From assembly GCA_041675005.1 (NCBI GenBank), contig JBAYUQ010000013.1, forward strand, positions 1 to 64,000: a stretch of 64,000 bases of DNA, read 5' to 3'. This stretch comes from PGYR01 sp041675005 (lineage in GTDB: Bacteria; Bacteroidota; Ignavibacteria; Kapaibacteriales; UBA2268). Below the pieces are notes generated by a model. That model saw only the letters and a program-made list of their open reading frames with translations. It did no database searches and was not told the origin of the DNA. The position numbers and the translations under genes are program-made. Positions 8,352-17,430 of this stretch are shown piece after piece (position 1 is the stretch's first letter; each line of letters opens with the position of its first letter).

Positions 8352-10251
8352 AGCTTAGGGTTCCCCTGATATTACGTCCCGGCATCGGGTAATTCAAAAA
8401 TACTTGATACTGTTCGTCTAGTAGATTCTTCACATCTAACCTGACTAATAAACTGCCCGAAAGCAGCTCCAACTTGTACGAAGCAAATACATCGAGCAGC
8501 GTATAGTCGTCAATTATCAATCCCAAGTCATTGTCAATAGTTGTGAATATATAGCTCTTGTGTTGTATCGATACACCAACCTGAACTTTACTAAAATCAT
8601 AAGTGATTAGAGCGGATACTATCTCCTCTGGTGTATAAGGTAGAAGTACTTTCTCGCTATCTTCAACTCCTGACTTGATTAGAGGTTGTTGATATATGTA
8701 ATTATATACTATGTTCAAACCCTCAACAGGTGTCAGAATACTAAAAAACTCAATCCCTTGTGAATTGACTTTGTCTATATTCTGTGATTGCCAAGTAATA
8801 GGTCCTGTAGGAACTGCGGCGATTTGGTCACGAGTATTTGTGTAGAACAAATTCAACCCAAGTTTCCCAAACTTCGGTGGGTCATAATCGAAACCCAGAT
8901 TATAAGTTATAGATCTCTCCGGTCGTAGGTTCTGATTGCCATAGTTGAGGTAATACATCTCGTTGAATGACGGCAAACGATAACCAGTACTTAGTGATGC
9001 TTTAGTAACTAGATTAGCTTTCACAACCCTAGCAGAAGCGCCAACCATAGGCGAGTAGTTACCCGAATAATCCGAGCTATAATCCGCCCTAAAACTACTG
9101 TAGAATCCGTACTCTATAACTACACTTTTCTTTGTATAATTCATATTAGCTGAGACGCCAATATCATTGCGAGCTATGTCTTTGTTCACGTCTTGTAGCA
9201 TATCTCCTGCAAGCTTATTGAGAGTTCCATCAGCTACAAAAGCATAGCGAAGATTCTTATATTTTGTAGCATACTCTGTGCGTAATTGTAGAGCATTATT
9301 GTAGAAATCATTGTCCAATCCACCAGCACCGAACTCGATCGCTTGTTCATTTTTGAATTGCAAATCACTGTAATTATAGACTGCACCTATCTTGAAAACC
9401 GTGCTGTCGTTTATGTAATTATCGGCTGATACTATTGCTGTCATATCTGCTTCTTTTAGAAAGGCATTGCTCGGTCGCTGTACTCCAGCTATTACTGGCT
9501 CTGGGTTTCCTCGCTCCGAAGTACGTAGTATAACTCTCGGCTTTACGCTGAAATTACCCCACCCGAAAATAGTACCAAAATATAGGTCCAGATTATCTAC
9601 TTGGCTGTTTTGTCTTTCGTAGTCATTGTCACCAATGCGGAAGCCGTAAGTCCCCTCTGAATCTGTCTTACGAACTTTCAAAGTGAACGGAACTGAATCT
9701 ATATTCTGAGTGATACCTGCTTCAAAAATTCTATTAGTGAAGTTGTCGTAAGTCGCTGTAAGTCTATATTCATCGAATAGCTCAGTTTTGCTTATCATAT
9801 TCACAACCCCAGCCATCGCGTTACTACCGTATTGTGAGGACGCACCACCTTTGGCAACTTCAATTCTATCTACCGAGCTGATGAAAAGCTTGCTAATATC
9901 TCCTATACCTGTCTGTGAGTTAGTCACACGAAGACCGTCCATTAGTATAAGCGTTTGGTTAGAGGGCATACCCCGAAGTGAAACCGTTTTGATAGAGCTA
10001 AGTCCACCATAGTCACGAATGTTCACACCTGCTGCATATTGCAGTGCGTCGCTGACTAGTATTGGGTTGATTCTAGCAATGGTTTTGCTATCAATTATTT
10101 GACTGGAAATATAGTTGAATCCTTGATTAGTTAGCTCCTTTTTGGCCTCGACAGTAACCTCAGGGAAGCGTTTCGCCACCGAATCAGTTTCAGAATACAA
10201 GAATCCAAAAGCTATCAAGAAAACAACTATATATCCGAGTAATTTTATCAC
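8341..10251 (-). CDS. btuB: TonB-dependent outer-membrane receptor, BtuB-like
   Basis: 636 residues: signal peptide 1-20, a TonB-box-like segment near FPEVTVEA, a plug domain (ILVSDALQYAAGVNIRD, LRGMPSNQTLILMDG, GGASSQYGSNAMAGVVNMIS), then a 22-strand-type barrel ending in an aromatic-containing last strand. The length is close to E. coli BtuB (~614). It starts with GTG at 10251, overlapping the previous stop codon by 4 nt (GTGA). Assignment to cobalamin rests on the cobalamin riboswitch at the head of the operon and on the neighbouring propeller proteins; sequence alone only proves a TonB receptor of the BtuB/FepA kind. The inner-membrane BtuCDF transporter is not in this window. Confidence 0.85.
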   Translation of the reverse strand: MIKLLGYIVVFLIAFGFLYSETDSVAKRFPEVTVEAKKELTNQGFNYISSQIIDSKTIARINPILVSDALQYAAGVNIRDYGGLSSIKTVSLRGMPSNQTLILMDGLRVTNSQTGIGDISKLFISSVDRIEVAKGGASSQYGSNAMAGVVNMISKTELFDEYRLTATYDNFTNRIFEAGITQNIDSVPFTLKVRKTDSEGTYGFRIGDNDYERQNSQVDNLDLYFGTIFGWGNFSVKPRVILRTSERGNPEPVIAGVQRPSNAFLKEADMTAIVSADNYINDSTVFKIGAVYNYSDLQFKNEQAIEFGAGGLDNDFYNNALQLRTEYATKYKNLRYAFVADGTLNKLAGDMLQDVNKDIARNDIGVSANMNYTKKSVVIEYGFYSSFRADYSSDYSGNYSPMVGASARVVKANLVTKASLSTGYRLPSFNEMYYLNYGNQNLRPERSITYNLGFDYDPPKFGKLGLNLFYTNTRDQIAAVPTGPITWQSQNIDKVNSQGIEFFSILTPVEGLNIVYNYIYQQPLIKSGVEDSEKVLLPYTPEEIVSALITYDFSKVQVGVSIQHKSYIFTTIDNDLGLIIDDYTLLDVFASYKLELLSGSLLVRLDVKNLLDEQYQVFLNYPMPGRNIRGTLSYEI

Positions 10252-12641
10252 TTTATCACAACAAATCTAACGGCTCTAGTGCCATTTATTATGGCTGTAT
10301 AGTTACCTGCTATTAAGCCAAGAGCATCAGCATTTAGAGCAATAGCACCATTCGATGTGCCGCTATGAGTAGCAACTATCTTACCTTGTGAGTTGATGAT
10401 GGCTATATCATTCGTACCAGCCAAATCATCAGACACTAAATGAAAATCATTAGCTACGGGGTTCGGGTAAACTCGGATAGTTTGTTGAGTTGGTACTGCC
10501 TCTTCAACGCTTGTTATTTTGTCCAAATCATAGGCAAAAATTCTATTATTTGGTTGATAATTACTATATTGGATATTGGTAGCGAATAATTTATTTTCAG
10601 ACACTGCAAGCCCCTCTGCATTACCATCTATTATAATGGATGATACTTTCTTACCAGTTCTATGGTTAAAGACTAATATCCTGTCGCTATAGGTAGTTAC
10701 ATAAAGCAGCTCTCCTACGAATTTCGCATTTCTTGGACCACCATAACCAGTCGTAGCAGTAGAGAAAGTTGTATCTATTTCACTAGTTAGTAAATTAAGA
10801 ATATGAATTTCATGACTACCGTTCATAACTATAGCTACCTTAGTTTGGGCACTATCCATTACTATAGAATTACCTCCAATACCAACTTCTAATTCTGTGT
10901 TTTCACTGATTTTATTATCCTCTAATTTTATTATGTTAATCTTAGAGTCAGCTTGACCAAAATTACCTTCAGATAGTGACAAAATTCCGGAACCAGCTAC
11001 ATTATTATATACAAGAGCATCTATCACATTTGTCCCTACTTCTGTGGTATCATCTATAAGCATGGTTCTAGTTATTCGAACGTAGCTCTTATTATTCGTA
11101 TAGTCTCTTAACCCCAAAACGAAATAATTCATTACTCTAAAAGCAGAAGCCACATACATCCCAGCATCAAATGAACCATATACTTCGTTGTCTTCGATTT
11201 TATAATAATATACCTTATTTCCCGAAGGTATGGCTATGGTTCCTAAAGGTGAAACGTTAGTTCTGAGAGGAAAATTGATTGGGAAGTTTAGCTCCTTTTC
11301 TAAGTAAACCCTTCCGTAGTTAGAATCACTCAATATTAGATTTGATGACCAAATAGAGGAGGTCAAATCACCTTCCTCTTCATTTATAATCCCATCAAAA
11401 TTATTGTCTATCCCCATGCAAACAGTATAGTATTCTAATTTCAATTTTTTTACAAATGGAAAAATATCTAATGGTTGATAGCCAGTATAACCCATATCAT
11501 TTTTTGATACATCTATATTCGGTTCGTTGGTGAAATCGTATATAGAAATTCTTCCAACTCTCTTCTCCTTGCTAGATTTACTAGCACAATAAACCTGGCT
11601 TCCTGTTGAGTATATATACTCAACTACAAATTGGGTATGATGCATCTCAGTATTAATTGTATTATTCAAATCTAAGATTACCAAGTCTTTAGATTCTTTG
11701 CTTACAATGTATAAACTATCAATAATTGAAGTTATGTATAAATTTGCAAAGATAAAATCATAAACGGGTTTATAATAATATGAAAATTTATCTTTAGTCT
11801 CATTTAAGAATAAAATAGGTGTAGAGTAAGTTTTTTTTGAGTTTAATAAAAATAGATTATGACCATCTGTAGTTATACTTTTTAGATTGTCTTTAATAAT
11901 GCCATAAGTCCCAATGCCTGACTCAAACAACTTTTTTGCGCCAACTGAAGAATCTATTTTAAAAACTACAAGCGTAGATCTATTTCCATCAAATACAACT
12001 GGAACTAGGTATCTATTTTCTTCTTCATCAGAGAATGAAACAAAATCTATAACATCTCCAATTATCTCAATTTTAGTCTCTTCGTTTGTAGCTATATTTG
12101 TAGAAGATAGAAGAGCATAACCATTTTTACGAATTATTCGAACTAATTGACCGTTGACCTTTCTATAATCAATCAATTCACCTTGAAATATTTTGTCTTC
12201 AAATAATATATTAAAAGTAGAAGTTTGATAAATAATATATTTAGAGAAACCAAAGAATTTATTATTATTGACATTATCATCATCTACATTGCTCTTAAAA
12301 TAAATACCAATCTTAGTGCCATCAGTTGTATCAACAGTCGGCTTAAAAGGACTAACAAAGTAATTGTCAAATTCCTTGACCATAGTTGGTTTTACGCTAT
12401 TACCAGCAGGATTATAAGTCCACCAACTTGGTTTTTCATCTTCACCCTCATCGAATGCGTTGTTATCGTTGGCATCTATCCCAGCGCAGAATATATGTAT
12501 CATTCCATCGCTTGGGTCTTCCAGAATACTTACGGGGTTGCTCCCTACTGCTAGCTCTACTTCATTTTTAGTAAGTATAGAGGCGTTCGTTATAACAGAG
12601 CCATAAAGTAGTAGGACTATCAATAATATATATTTTCTCAT
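10248..12641 (-). CDS. T9SS beta-propeller surface protein (DUF5074-like), paralogue 2
   Basis: 797 residues: signal peptide 1-20, a conserved N-terminal region (ELAVGSNPVSILEDPSDGM, EDEKPSWWTYNP), long beta-rich propeller repeats, then a blade set starting SLSEGNFGQADSKI and including YGGPRNAKF, and a T9SS tail from VYPNPVANDFHL. The SEGNFGQ phrase is characteristic of the DUF5074/YncE-like propellers encoded with BtuB. It is preceded by GAGGATTTT, a fair ribosome site, and lies 31 nt after its paralogue's stop. Together with that paralogue it is a tandem duplication with a conserved head and tail and a diverged middle. Corrinoid or cobalamin-carrier binding at the cell surface is inferred from context. 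Confidence 0.8.
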   Translation of the reverse strand: MRKYILLIVLLLYGSVITNASILTKNEVELAVGSNPVSILEDPSDGMIHIFCAGIDANDNNAFDEGEDEKPSWWTYNPAGNSVKPTMVKEFDNYFVSPFKPTVDTTDGTKIGIYFKSNVDDDNVNNNKFFGFSKYIIYQTSTFNILFEDKIFQGELIDYRKVNGQLVRIIRKNGYALLSSTNIATNEETKIEIIGDVIDFVSFSDEEENRYLVPVVFDGNRSTLVVFKIDSSVGAKKLFESGIGTYGIIKDNLKSITTDGHNLFLLNSKKTYSTPILFLNETKDKFSYYYKPVYDFIFANLYITSIIDSLYIVSKESKDLVILDLNNTINTEMHHTQFVVEYIYSTGSQVYCASKSSKEKRVGRISIYDFTNEPNIDVSKNDMGYTGYQPLDIFPFVKKLKLEYYTVCMGIDNNFDGIINEEEGDLTSSIWSSNLILSDSNYGRVYLEKELNFPINFPLRTNVSPLGTIAIPSGNKVYYYKIEDNEVYGSFDAGMYVASAFRVMNYFVLGLRDYTNNKSYVRITRTMLIDDTTEVGTNVIDALVYNNVAGSGILSLSEGNFGQADSKINIIKLEDNKISENTELEVGIGGNSIVMDSAQTKVAIVMNGSHEIHILNLLTSEIDTTFSTATTGYGGPRNAKFVGELLYVTTYSDRILVFNHRTGKKVSSIIIDGNAEGLAVSENKLFATNIQYSNYQPNNRIFAYDLDKITSVEEAVPTQQTIRVYPNPVANDFHLVSDDLAGTNDIAIINSQGKIVATHSGTSNGAIALNADALGLIAGNYTAIINGTRAVRFVVIK

Positions 12642-12672
12642 AAAATCCTCGAGTTGTTTATATCCAATATAG

Positions 12673-15039
12673 TTACTTTATCACAACAAATCTTACTACT
12701 CTGGTGCCATTTATTACGGCAGTGTAGTTACCAGCTACTAATCCTAGAGCGTCTGCGTTCAGAGCAATAGCACCATTCGAGCTGCCACTATGAGTAGCTA
12801 CTATTTTACCTTGACTATTGATGATTGCTATATCATTTGTACCAGCCAAATCATCTGAAACTAAGTGGAAATCATTAGAAACAGGGTGCGGGTAAACGCG
12901 GATAGTTTGCTGAGATTGTATAGTTTCTTCTACACTAGATTTTACAGGATGTTTGAACCCTAAAATTCTATTGTTAGCTGAGTAATCACTATAGTTATTG
13001 TTTGCAACTATTATATAATCCTTATCAACGGCAAGTCCTTCCGTATGTCCATCAACAAGTATGGTAGATACTCTTTGCCCCGTCTCATAGTCAAATGCTA
13101 ATACCTGATTGGTATAAGTTGTAACGTACAATCTATCATTGTAAAATTTCGCATCTCTTGGACCACCGTAGCCCGATGTACCAGTCGAGAAAGTTAGAAT
13201 AATCTCATTTGTATTCATATCAAAAATATGAATCTCGTGGCTTCCATTCATCACTATTGCTGCTTTAGAATTATCACTATTAGCTATTACTGCACTACCC
13301 GTAGTACCAGCATCGAATTCGGTAGTTGTTATTTTCCCCGTCATTATATTTGATTCAACTAAAGTAATTTTAGCGTCAGGTTGACCAAAGTTACCTTCTG
13401 AAACTGAAAGTACGTTGAAACCATTGCCTTTGCCATATACAATGATATCTGATACATTAGTACCTACTTCAACACTAAAATCTCTTTGATCGTCTTTTCT
13501 TATTCTGATATAACTCTTACCAGTTTCATAGTCACGAAGACCCATAACTAGATAAGTAAAAATACTATTTACAGAAGCAACATATTTTTCAGCATCAAAG
13601 GTATCATAAACTTCGTTATCAGTTACATTATAGAAATGCACAGAATTACCAGACGGTAAAGGTATATCCCCATCAGAAGAAATATTAGTGTTCAGAGGGA
13701 AGTTAATTGGGAAGTTGAAATTCAATTTTAATTCTGCATTTTCGAGCAAAGTACCAAAACCTCTTATAGATGAAGCCCAAACAGAAGGAGGCAAATCACC
13801 CTCGTCTTCGTTGATAACTCCATCGAAATTATAATCAATACCTAGACTAATATTATAGTACCTAAAATTCAAACTCTCCCCATAAGGGAAGAAGTCTAAT
13901 GGCTGGTAGCCAGTGTATCCCATATCAATTTGCGCTGCATCTTTTTTGGGTTCATTAGTGAAATCGTATATAGAAATCTGTCCACCTTTCTTCTCATTAC
14001 TTGTTCTACTAGCACAGTAAACTTGTTGACCAGTTGAGTACATATACCCAACATCAAATTTAGAGTGGTGCATTTCGATTTGACCTAAATCAATTACTGT
14101 ATTCAGATTTACAACTACCAAATCTTTAGATGCTTTGCTTACAAGGTGTATATTTTCAGCAATTGGAAGAGTATAAACATTATTTACTGTCTCAATTTCA
14201 ACTGGTTTAGAGTACACATCAAAACCAGTTTTCTTTTCATTCAATGTCAGAAGATAAACAAATAAGTCAGACTTTGCCGTGATATATATTGTTTTATCAT
14301 CAGAAGTTATGCTTGCTGTAGAATCTTCTTTTATTCCGTATTTCGTTAAATCTACCTCATCGATTAATTCAATACTTGTTCCAATTCTGTAATATGCCAA
14401 TGTCTTATTATCAATTAAAATAGCAACTTCATCAATGCCGTCATTGTCCAAATCAACAAAAGTGAAGTCAATAATATCACCATTCACAGAAACACTATTA
14501 GTTTCATTTGTTGTTATATCAGTATAAGATAATAAATCCATGCCATTCAATCTAGTTAGTGTTATGGCATAGCCAGTATAATAATTTGTTGTCAATACTT
14601 CAGATTGACTTACAACACCTTCATAGAGTAAACTAAAATTTGCAATACTATAAACCTCAAATTTTGTATCTCCAACAAATTCATTGTTCATTTTATCACT
14701 TTTAAAAGTAATGTTAATAAGACCAGTTCCAATACTCGGCTTAAACGGACTAACAAAGTAATTGTCAAATTCCTTGACCATAGTGGGTTCTATACTACTG
14801 CCAGTAGGATTATAAGTCCACCAGCTTGGTTTTTCGTCTTCGCCTTCGTCATAGATGTTATTATCGTTAGCATCTATTCCAGAGCAGAATATATGTATCA
14901 TTCCATCGCTTGGGTTTTCTAATATGCTTACGGGGTTGCTCCCTACTGCTAGCTCTACTGATTGCTTAGTGAGGATAGATGCTTGTGATACAGCATATCC
15001 GCACAGAATTAATGCCAAAGTTAATATTAACTTTTTCAT
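12673..15039 (-). CDS. T9SS beta-propeller surface protein (DUF5074-like), paralogue 1, first gene of riboswitch operon
   Basis: 788 residues, same architecture as the following gene: signal peptide, ELAVGSNPVSILENPSDGM, propeller region with acidic loops (DLDNDGIDEV and IDYNFDGVINEDEGD look like EF-hand-type calcium loops), the SVSEGNFGQPDAKI blade, YGGPRDAKF, and a T9SS tail from VYPHPVSNDFHL in which the usual PNP is PHP. An AGGAG ribosome site precedes ATG 15039. It is the first gene after the cobalamin riboswitch, so it is expected to be produced when corrinoid is scarce. The tail is nearly identical to its paralogue's, which suggests recent duplication or gene conversion. Confidence 0.82.
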   Translation of the reverse strand: MKKLILTLALILCGYAVSQASILTKQSVELAVGSNPVSILENPSDGMIHIFCSGIDANDNNIYDEGEDEKPSWWTYNPTGSSIEPTMVKEFDNYFVSPFKPSIGTGLINITFKSDKMNNEFVGDTKFEVYSIANFSLLYEGVVSQSEVLTTNYYTGYAITLTRLNGMDLLSYTDITTNETNSVSVNGDIIDFTFVDLDNDGIDEVAILIDNKTLAYYRIGTSIELIDEVDLTKYGIKEDSTASITSDDKTIYITAKSDLFVYLLTLNEKKTGFDVYSKPVEIETVNNVYTLPIAENIHLVSKASKDLVVVNLNTVIDLGQIEMHHSKFDVGYMYSTGQQVYCASRTSNEKKGGQISIYDFTNEPKKDAAQIDMGYTGYQPLDFFPYGESLNFRYYNISLGIDYNFDGVINEDEGDLPPSVWASSIRGFGTLLENAELKLNFNFPINFPLNTNISSDGDIPLPSGNSVHFYNVTDNEVYDTFDAEKYVASVNSIFTYLVMGLRDYETGKSYIRIRKDDQRDFSVEVGTNVSDIIVYGKGNGFNVLSVSEGNFGQPDAKITLVESNIMTGKITTTEFDAGTTGSAVIANSDNSKAAIVMNGSHEIHIFDMNTNEIILTFSTGTSGYGGPRDAKFYNDRLYVTTYTNQVLAFDYETGQRVSTILVDGHTEGLAVDKDYIIVANNNYSDYSANNRILGFKHPVKSSVEETIQSQQTIRVYPHPVSNDFHLVSDDLAGTNDIAIINSQGKIVATHSGSSNGAIALNADALGLVAGNYTAVINGTRVVRFVVIK

Positions 15040-15099
15040 AATTGACTCCTAATTATTTTAAATATATTTATGTATTATTTTCTAAGTAATAAACACTTA

Positions 15100-15372
15100 G
15101 CAGAGGTAAAAGGCACAGTCATGGATGAGAAATCCAGTCGAGAAGCGGTTCACCCCAAAGCATCTGTTGTCCGCAGATGTTCTATTCGTTTTCACGAATA
15201 TACCAATGAGTATCAATGGCTGGTATTCTGACTCCAAGTATCAAACCTTCCAAAGTCGCCTTCCCACTTATATAAAGCAGTGACTGCCACTAGGGCATGA
15301 CTAAGGTTGTAACTTGTTACAGCGGCGGAACCGTTTCCGAATCACACGGAATTCCCACACACCATTGAATTT
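15100..15372 (-). promoter_or_regulatory. Cobalamin (adenosylcobalamin-type) riboswitch
   Basis: Read on the minus strand, the 5' part at 15316-15360 contains GGGAATTCCGTGTGATTCGG and then GGTTCCGCCGCTGTAAC, matching the conserved core helices of cobalamin riboswitches (usual form CCGCCACTGTAA). Downstream, 15233-15218 reads AGTCAGAATACCAGCC, a very good B12 box (consensus AGYCAGGARACCNGCC). Beyond it lie hairpins at 15183-15198 and 15161-15179 and a smaller one at 15122-15136. There is no poly-T terminator before the start at 15039, so control of translation, or another mode, is more likely. It governs the five-gene operon 15039-6398. Boundaries are approximate. Confidence 0.93.
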
Positions 15373-15510
15373 TCAATTATTCAAAGTTAACTTAATCTCA
15401 CTAATATTCAAAATCGAATTTAAATTAGTTGAATTGTGTTGTTCTTTATTGTGATAGACTTCAAAATAACATAGTTTTGTAACACATCTAAATAGAGACT
15501 TTCCAAAAGA

Positions 15511-17361
15511 ATGAACAAGTTCGGATTTAAAAATTTATATACTAATTTTCTAAATTTCAAAAAGGCCTTCGTTAACTACCCTTTTCAGAAATTTAACATT
15601 ATCGAGATATTACTATTTTGGGTAAAGAGTAGATTATCTAGATCCCAATTTCTAGTGCTTTCTGGTATATTGGTTGGTTTTTCTGCTGGCTTAGCTGGTG
15701 TAGTCCTCAAGACTTTTGTTCATTCAATCCAAAATTTCCTTAATAATGATTTACCTATCAATGAGCGGATGATTGCTTATGCTGTTTTTCCTTTTGCTGG
15801 TATAGTCATAACGGCACTAATAGTTAAATTCTTCTACGATAATGATCAGAAAAAAGAGATATCATTCGTTCTGAATGATATAGCTCAAAACGAGAGTAAA
15901 GTCAATCCTAGGAAGATGCACTCGCAAGTCATCCAGAGTGCTATAACTGTTGGTTTTGGTGGTTCTGCGGGGCTAGAGACACCAATTGCCATAACTGGCT
16001 CAGCTATTGGCTCTAACTATGCACAAAGGTATCGGCTCGGTTATAAAGAGCGGACTCTACTCCTTGCTGCTGGAGCTGCCGCTGGTATTGCCTCGGCGTT
16101 CAATGCACCCATAGCAGGTGTTATGTTTGCCTTTGAGATATTGCTAACTGGCCTTGTTTTTTCAGATTTTATACCTCTAGTGATTGCTGCTATATGTGGG
16201 AGTTTGCTCTCTCGTATTATGCTCCAAGAAGATATACTTTTTATCTTAACCGCTCGCCAATCTTTCGATTACGCTAATACATTCCTATACATAGCGTTAG
16301 GAGTAATAACTGGGTTTTATGCTCGGTATTTCTTAGTAGTTAGTGAAAAAGTAAAACACTATTTCGATAAGTTTAAGGGTGGGCCTATTACCAAAGCTGT
16401 AATAGGTGGGTCGATTCTCTCCATACTCTGCGTTGCCTTTCCTCCACTTTTTGGAGAGGGGTATATGAATATTAAAATGCTTCATCAGGGAAATATCAAT
16501 TATTTGATTCATAAAGAAATATTCAGCTTTTTCAATTCTCCTGACTTAGTTATAATTGGCTTCCTTATCCTTACGCTTCTTTTCAAAGCTGTTGCTACTA
16601 GTGTAACTCTTAACTCAGGTGGTAATGGTGGTAATTTTGCACCATCGCTTATCTCTGGTGGGCTGATAGGATTTCTTTTTGGATTTATTCTTACTATAAT
16701 TGGTGTGGCAAATGTCCCAATCGCCAATTTGATGTTAGTGGGAATGGCTGGGGTTATGTCTGGTGTGCTTTATGCTCCGCTTACTGCTATATTTTTGATT
16801 GCTGAATCTAGCTCTGGATATGACTTGTTTATACCTCTGATGATAGTATCCGTTATTGCATTTTTGATAAACAAATTCTTTTCATCAATAAACCCAACAC
16901 TGAAAACACTAGCAGCAGAAGGAAAGATATTCACAACTCGTCACGATCAAAACATACTTAATCAGATAAAGTTAATGGAATGTATAAATGATGCAAGTGA
17001 AGTTATACAAACTAATTCCGATATTCATAATGTGTTGGATATGTACAGAAACAGCAGCCAAAATACCTTCGCAGTAGTCGATGAGAATTATCGCTTCTGG
17101 GGTATATTGAATAGAGATCAGCTACGTCCATTTCTACTTGGCACCAAAGCACCTGAGGAAGCAAATCTAACGGAACTTACAATCAGTCCTAGTTTTGAGA
17201 TAACTATGGAAGACAGGATAGTAGATGTTATAAAAATGTTCGATGAATCTGATGTTTGGCAATTGCCATTAGTCAGCAATAAGAAAGAATTCCTCGGTTT
17301 TATTAGTCGTTCTAAAATCCTATCTAGATACAGAATGTTGCTGAAAGAATATTCTGAGTAA
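15511..17361 (+). CDS. ClC-family chloride channel/transporter with CBS domains
   Basis: 616 residues. Residues ~50-470 hold the ClC membrane domain with the characteristic loops: GFGGSAGLETP (the glutamate corresponds to the gating/proton glutamate of GREGP in exchangers), AAGAAAGIASAFNAPIAGVMFAFE, and NSGGNGGNFAPSLISGGLIG. The C-terminal ~140 residues form two CBS domains (QTNSDIHNVLDMYRNS and VVDVIKMF-type segments), which commonly bind adenosine ligands and gate transport. The retained gating glutamate suggests either an exchanger or a voltage-gated channel. It is divergent from the corrinoid operon; the riboswitch region lies between them. The following TonB receptor gene is 69 nt downstream. 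Confidence 0.9.
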   Translation: MNKFGFKNLYTNFLNFKKAFVNYPFQKFNIIEILLFWVKSRLSRSQFLVLSGILVGFSAGLAGVVLKTFVHSIQNFLNNDLPINERMIAYAVFPFAGIVITALIVKFFYDNDQKKEISFVLNDIAQNESKVNPRKMHSQVIQSAITVGFGGSAGLETPIAITGSAIGSNYAQRYRLGYKERTLLLAAGAAAGIASAFNAPIAGVMFAFEILLTGLVFSDFIPLVIAAICGSLLSRIMLQEDILFILTARQSFDYANTFLYIALGVITGFYARYFLVVSEKVKHYFDKFKGGPITKAVIGGSILSILCVAFPPLFGEGYMNIKMLHQGNINYLIHKEIFSFFNSPDLVIIGFLILTLLFKAVATSVTLNSGGNGGNFAPSLISGGLIGFLFGFILTIIGVANVPIANLMLVGMAGVMSGVLYAPLTAIFLIAESSSGYDLFIPLMIVSVIAFLINKFFSSINPTLKTLAAEGKIFTTRHDQNILNQIKLMECINDASEVIQTNSDIHNVLDMYRNSSQNTFAVVDENYRFWGILNRDQLRPFLLGTKAPEEANLTELTISPSFEITMEDRIVDVIKMFDESDVWQLPLVSNKKEFLGFISRSKILSRYRMLLKEYSE

Positions 17362-17430
17362 AAAATAAAATAAATTTTTTTTAGATTGTCTAAACCCCTT
17401 TACTACATTTATTATAATTACAATTAAAAC

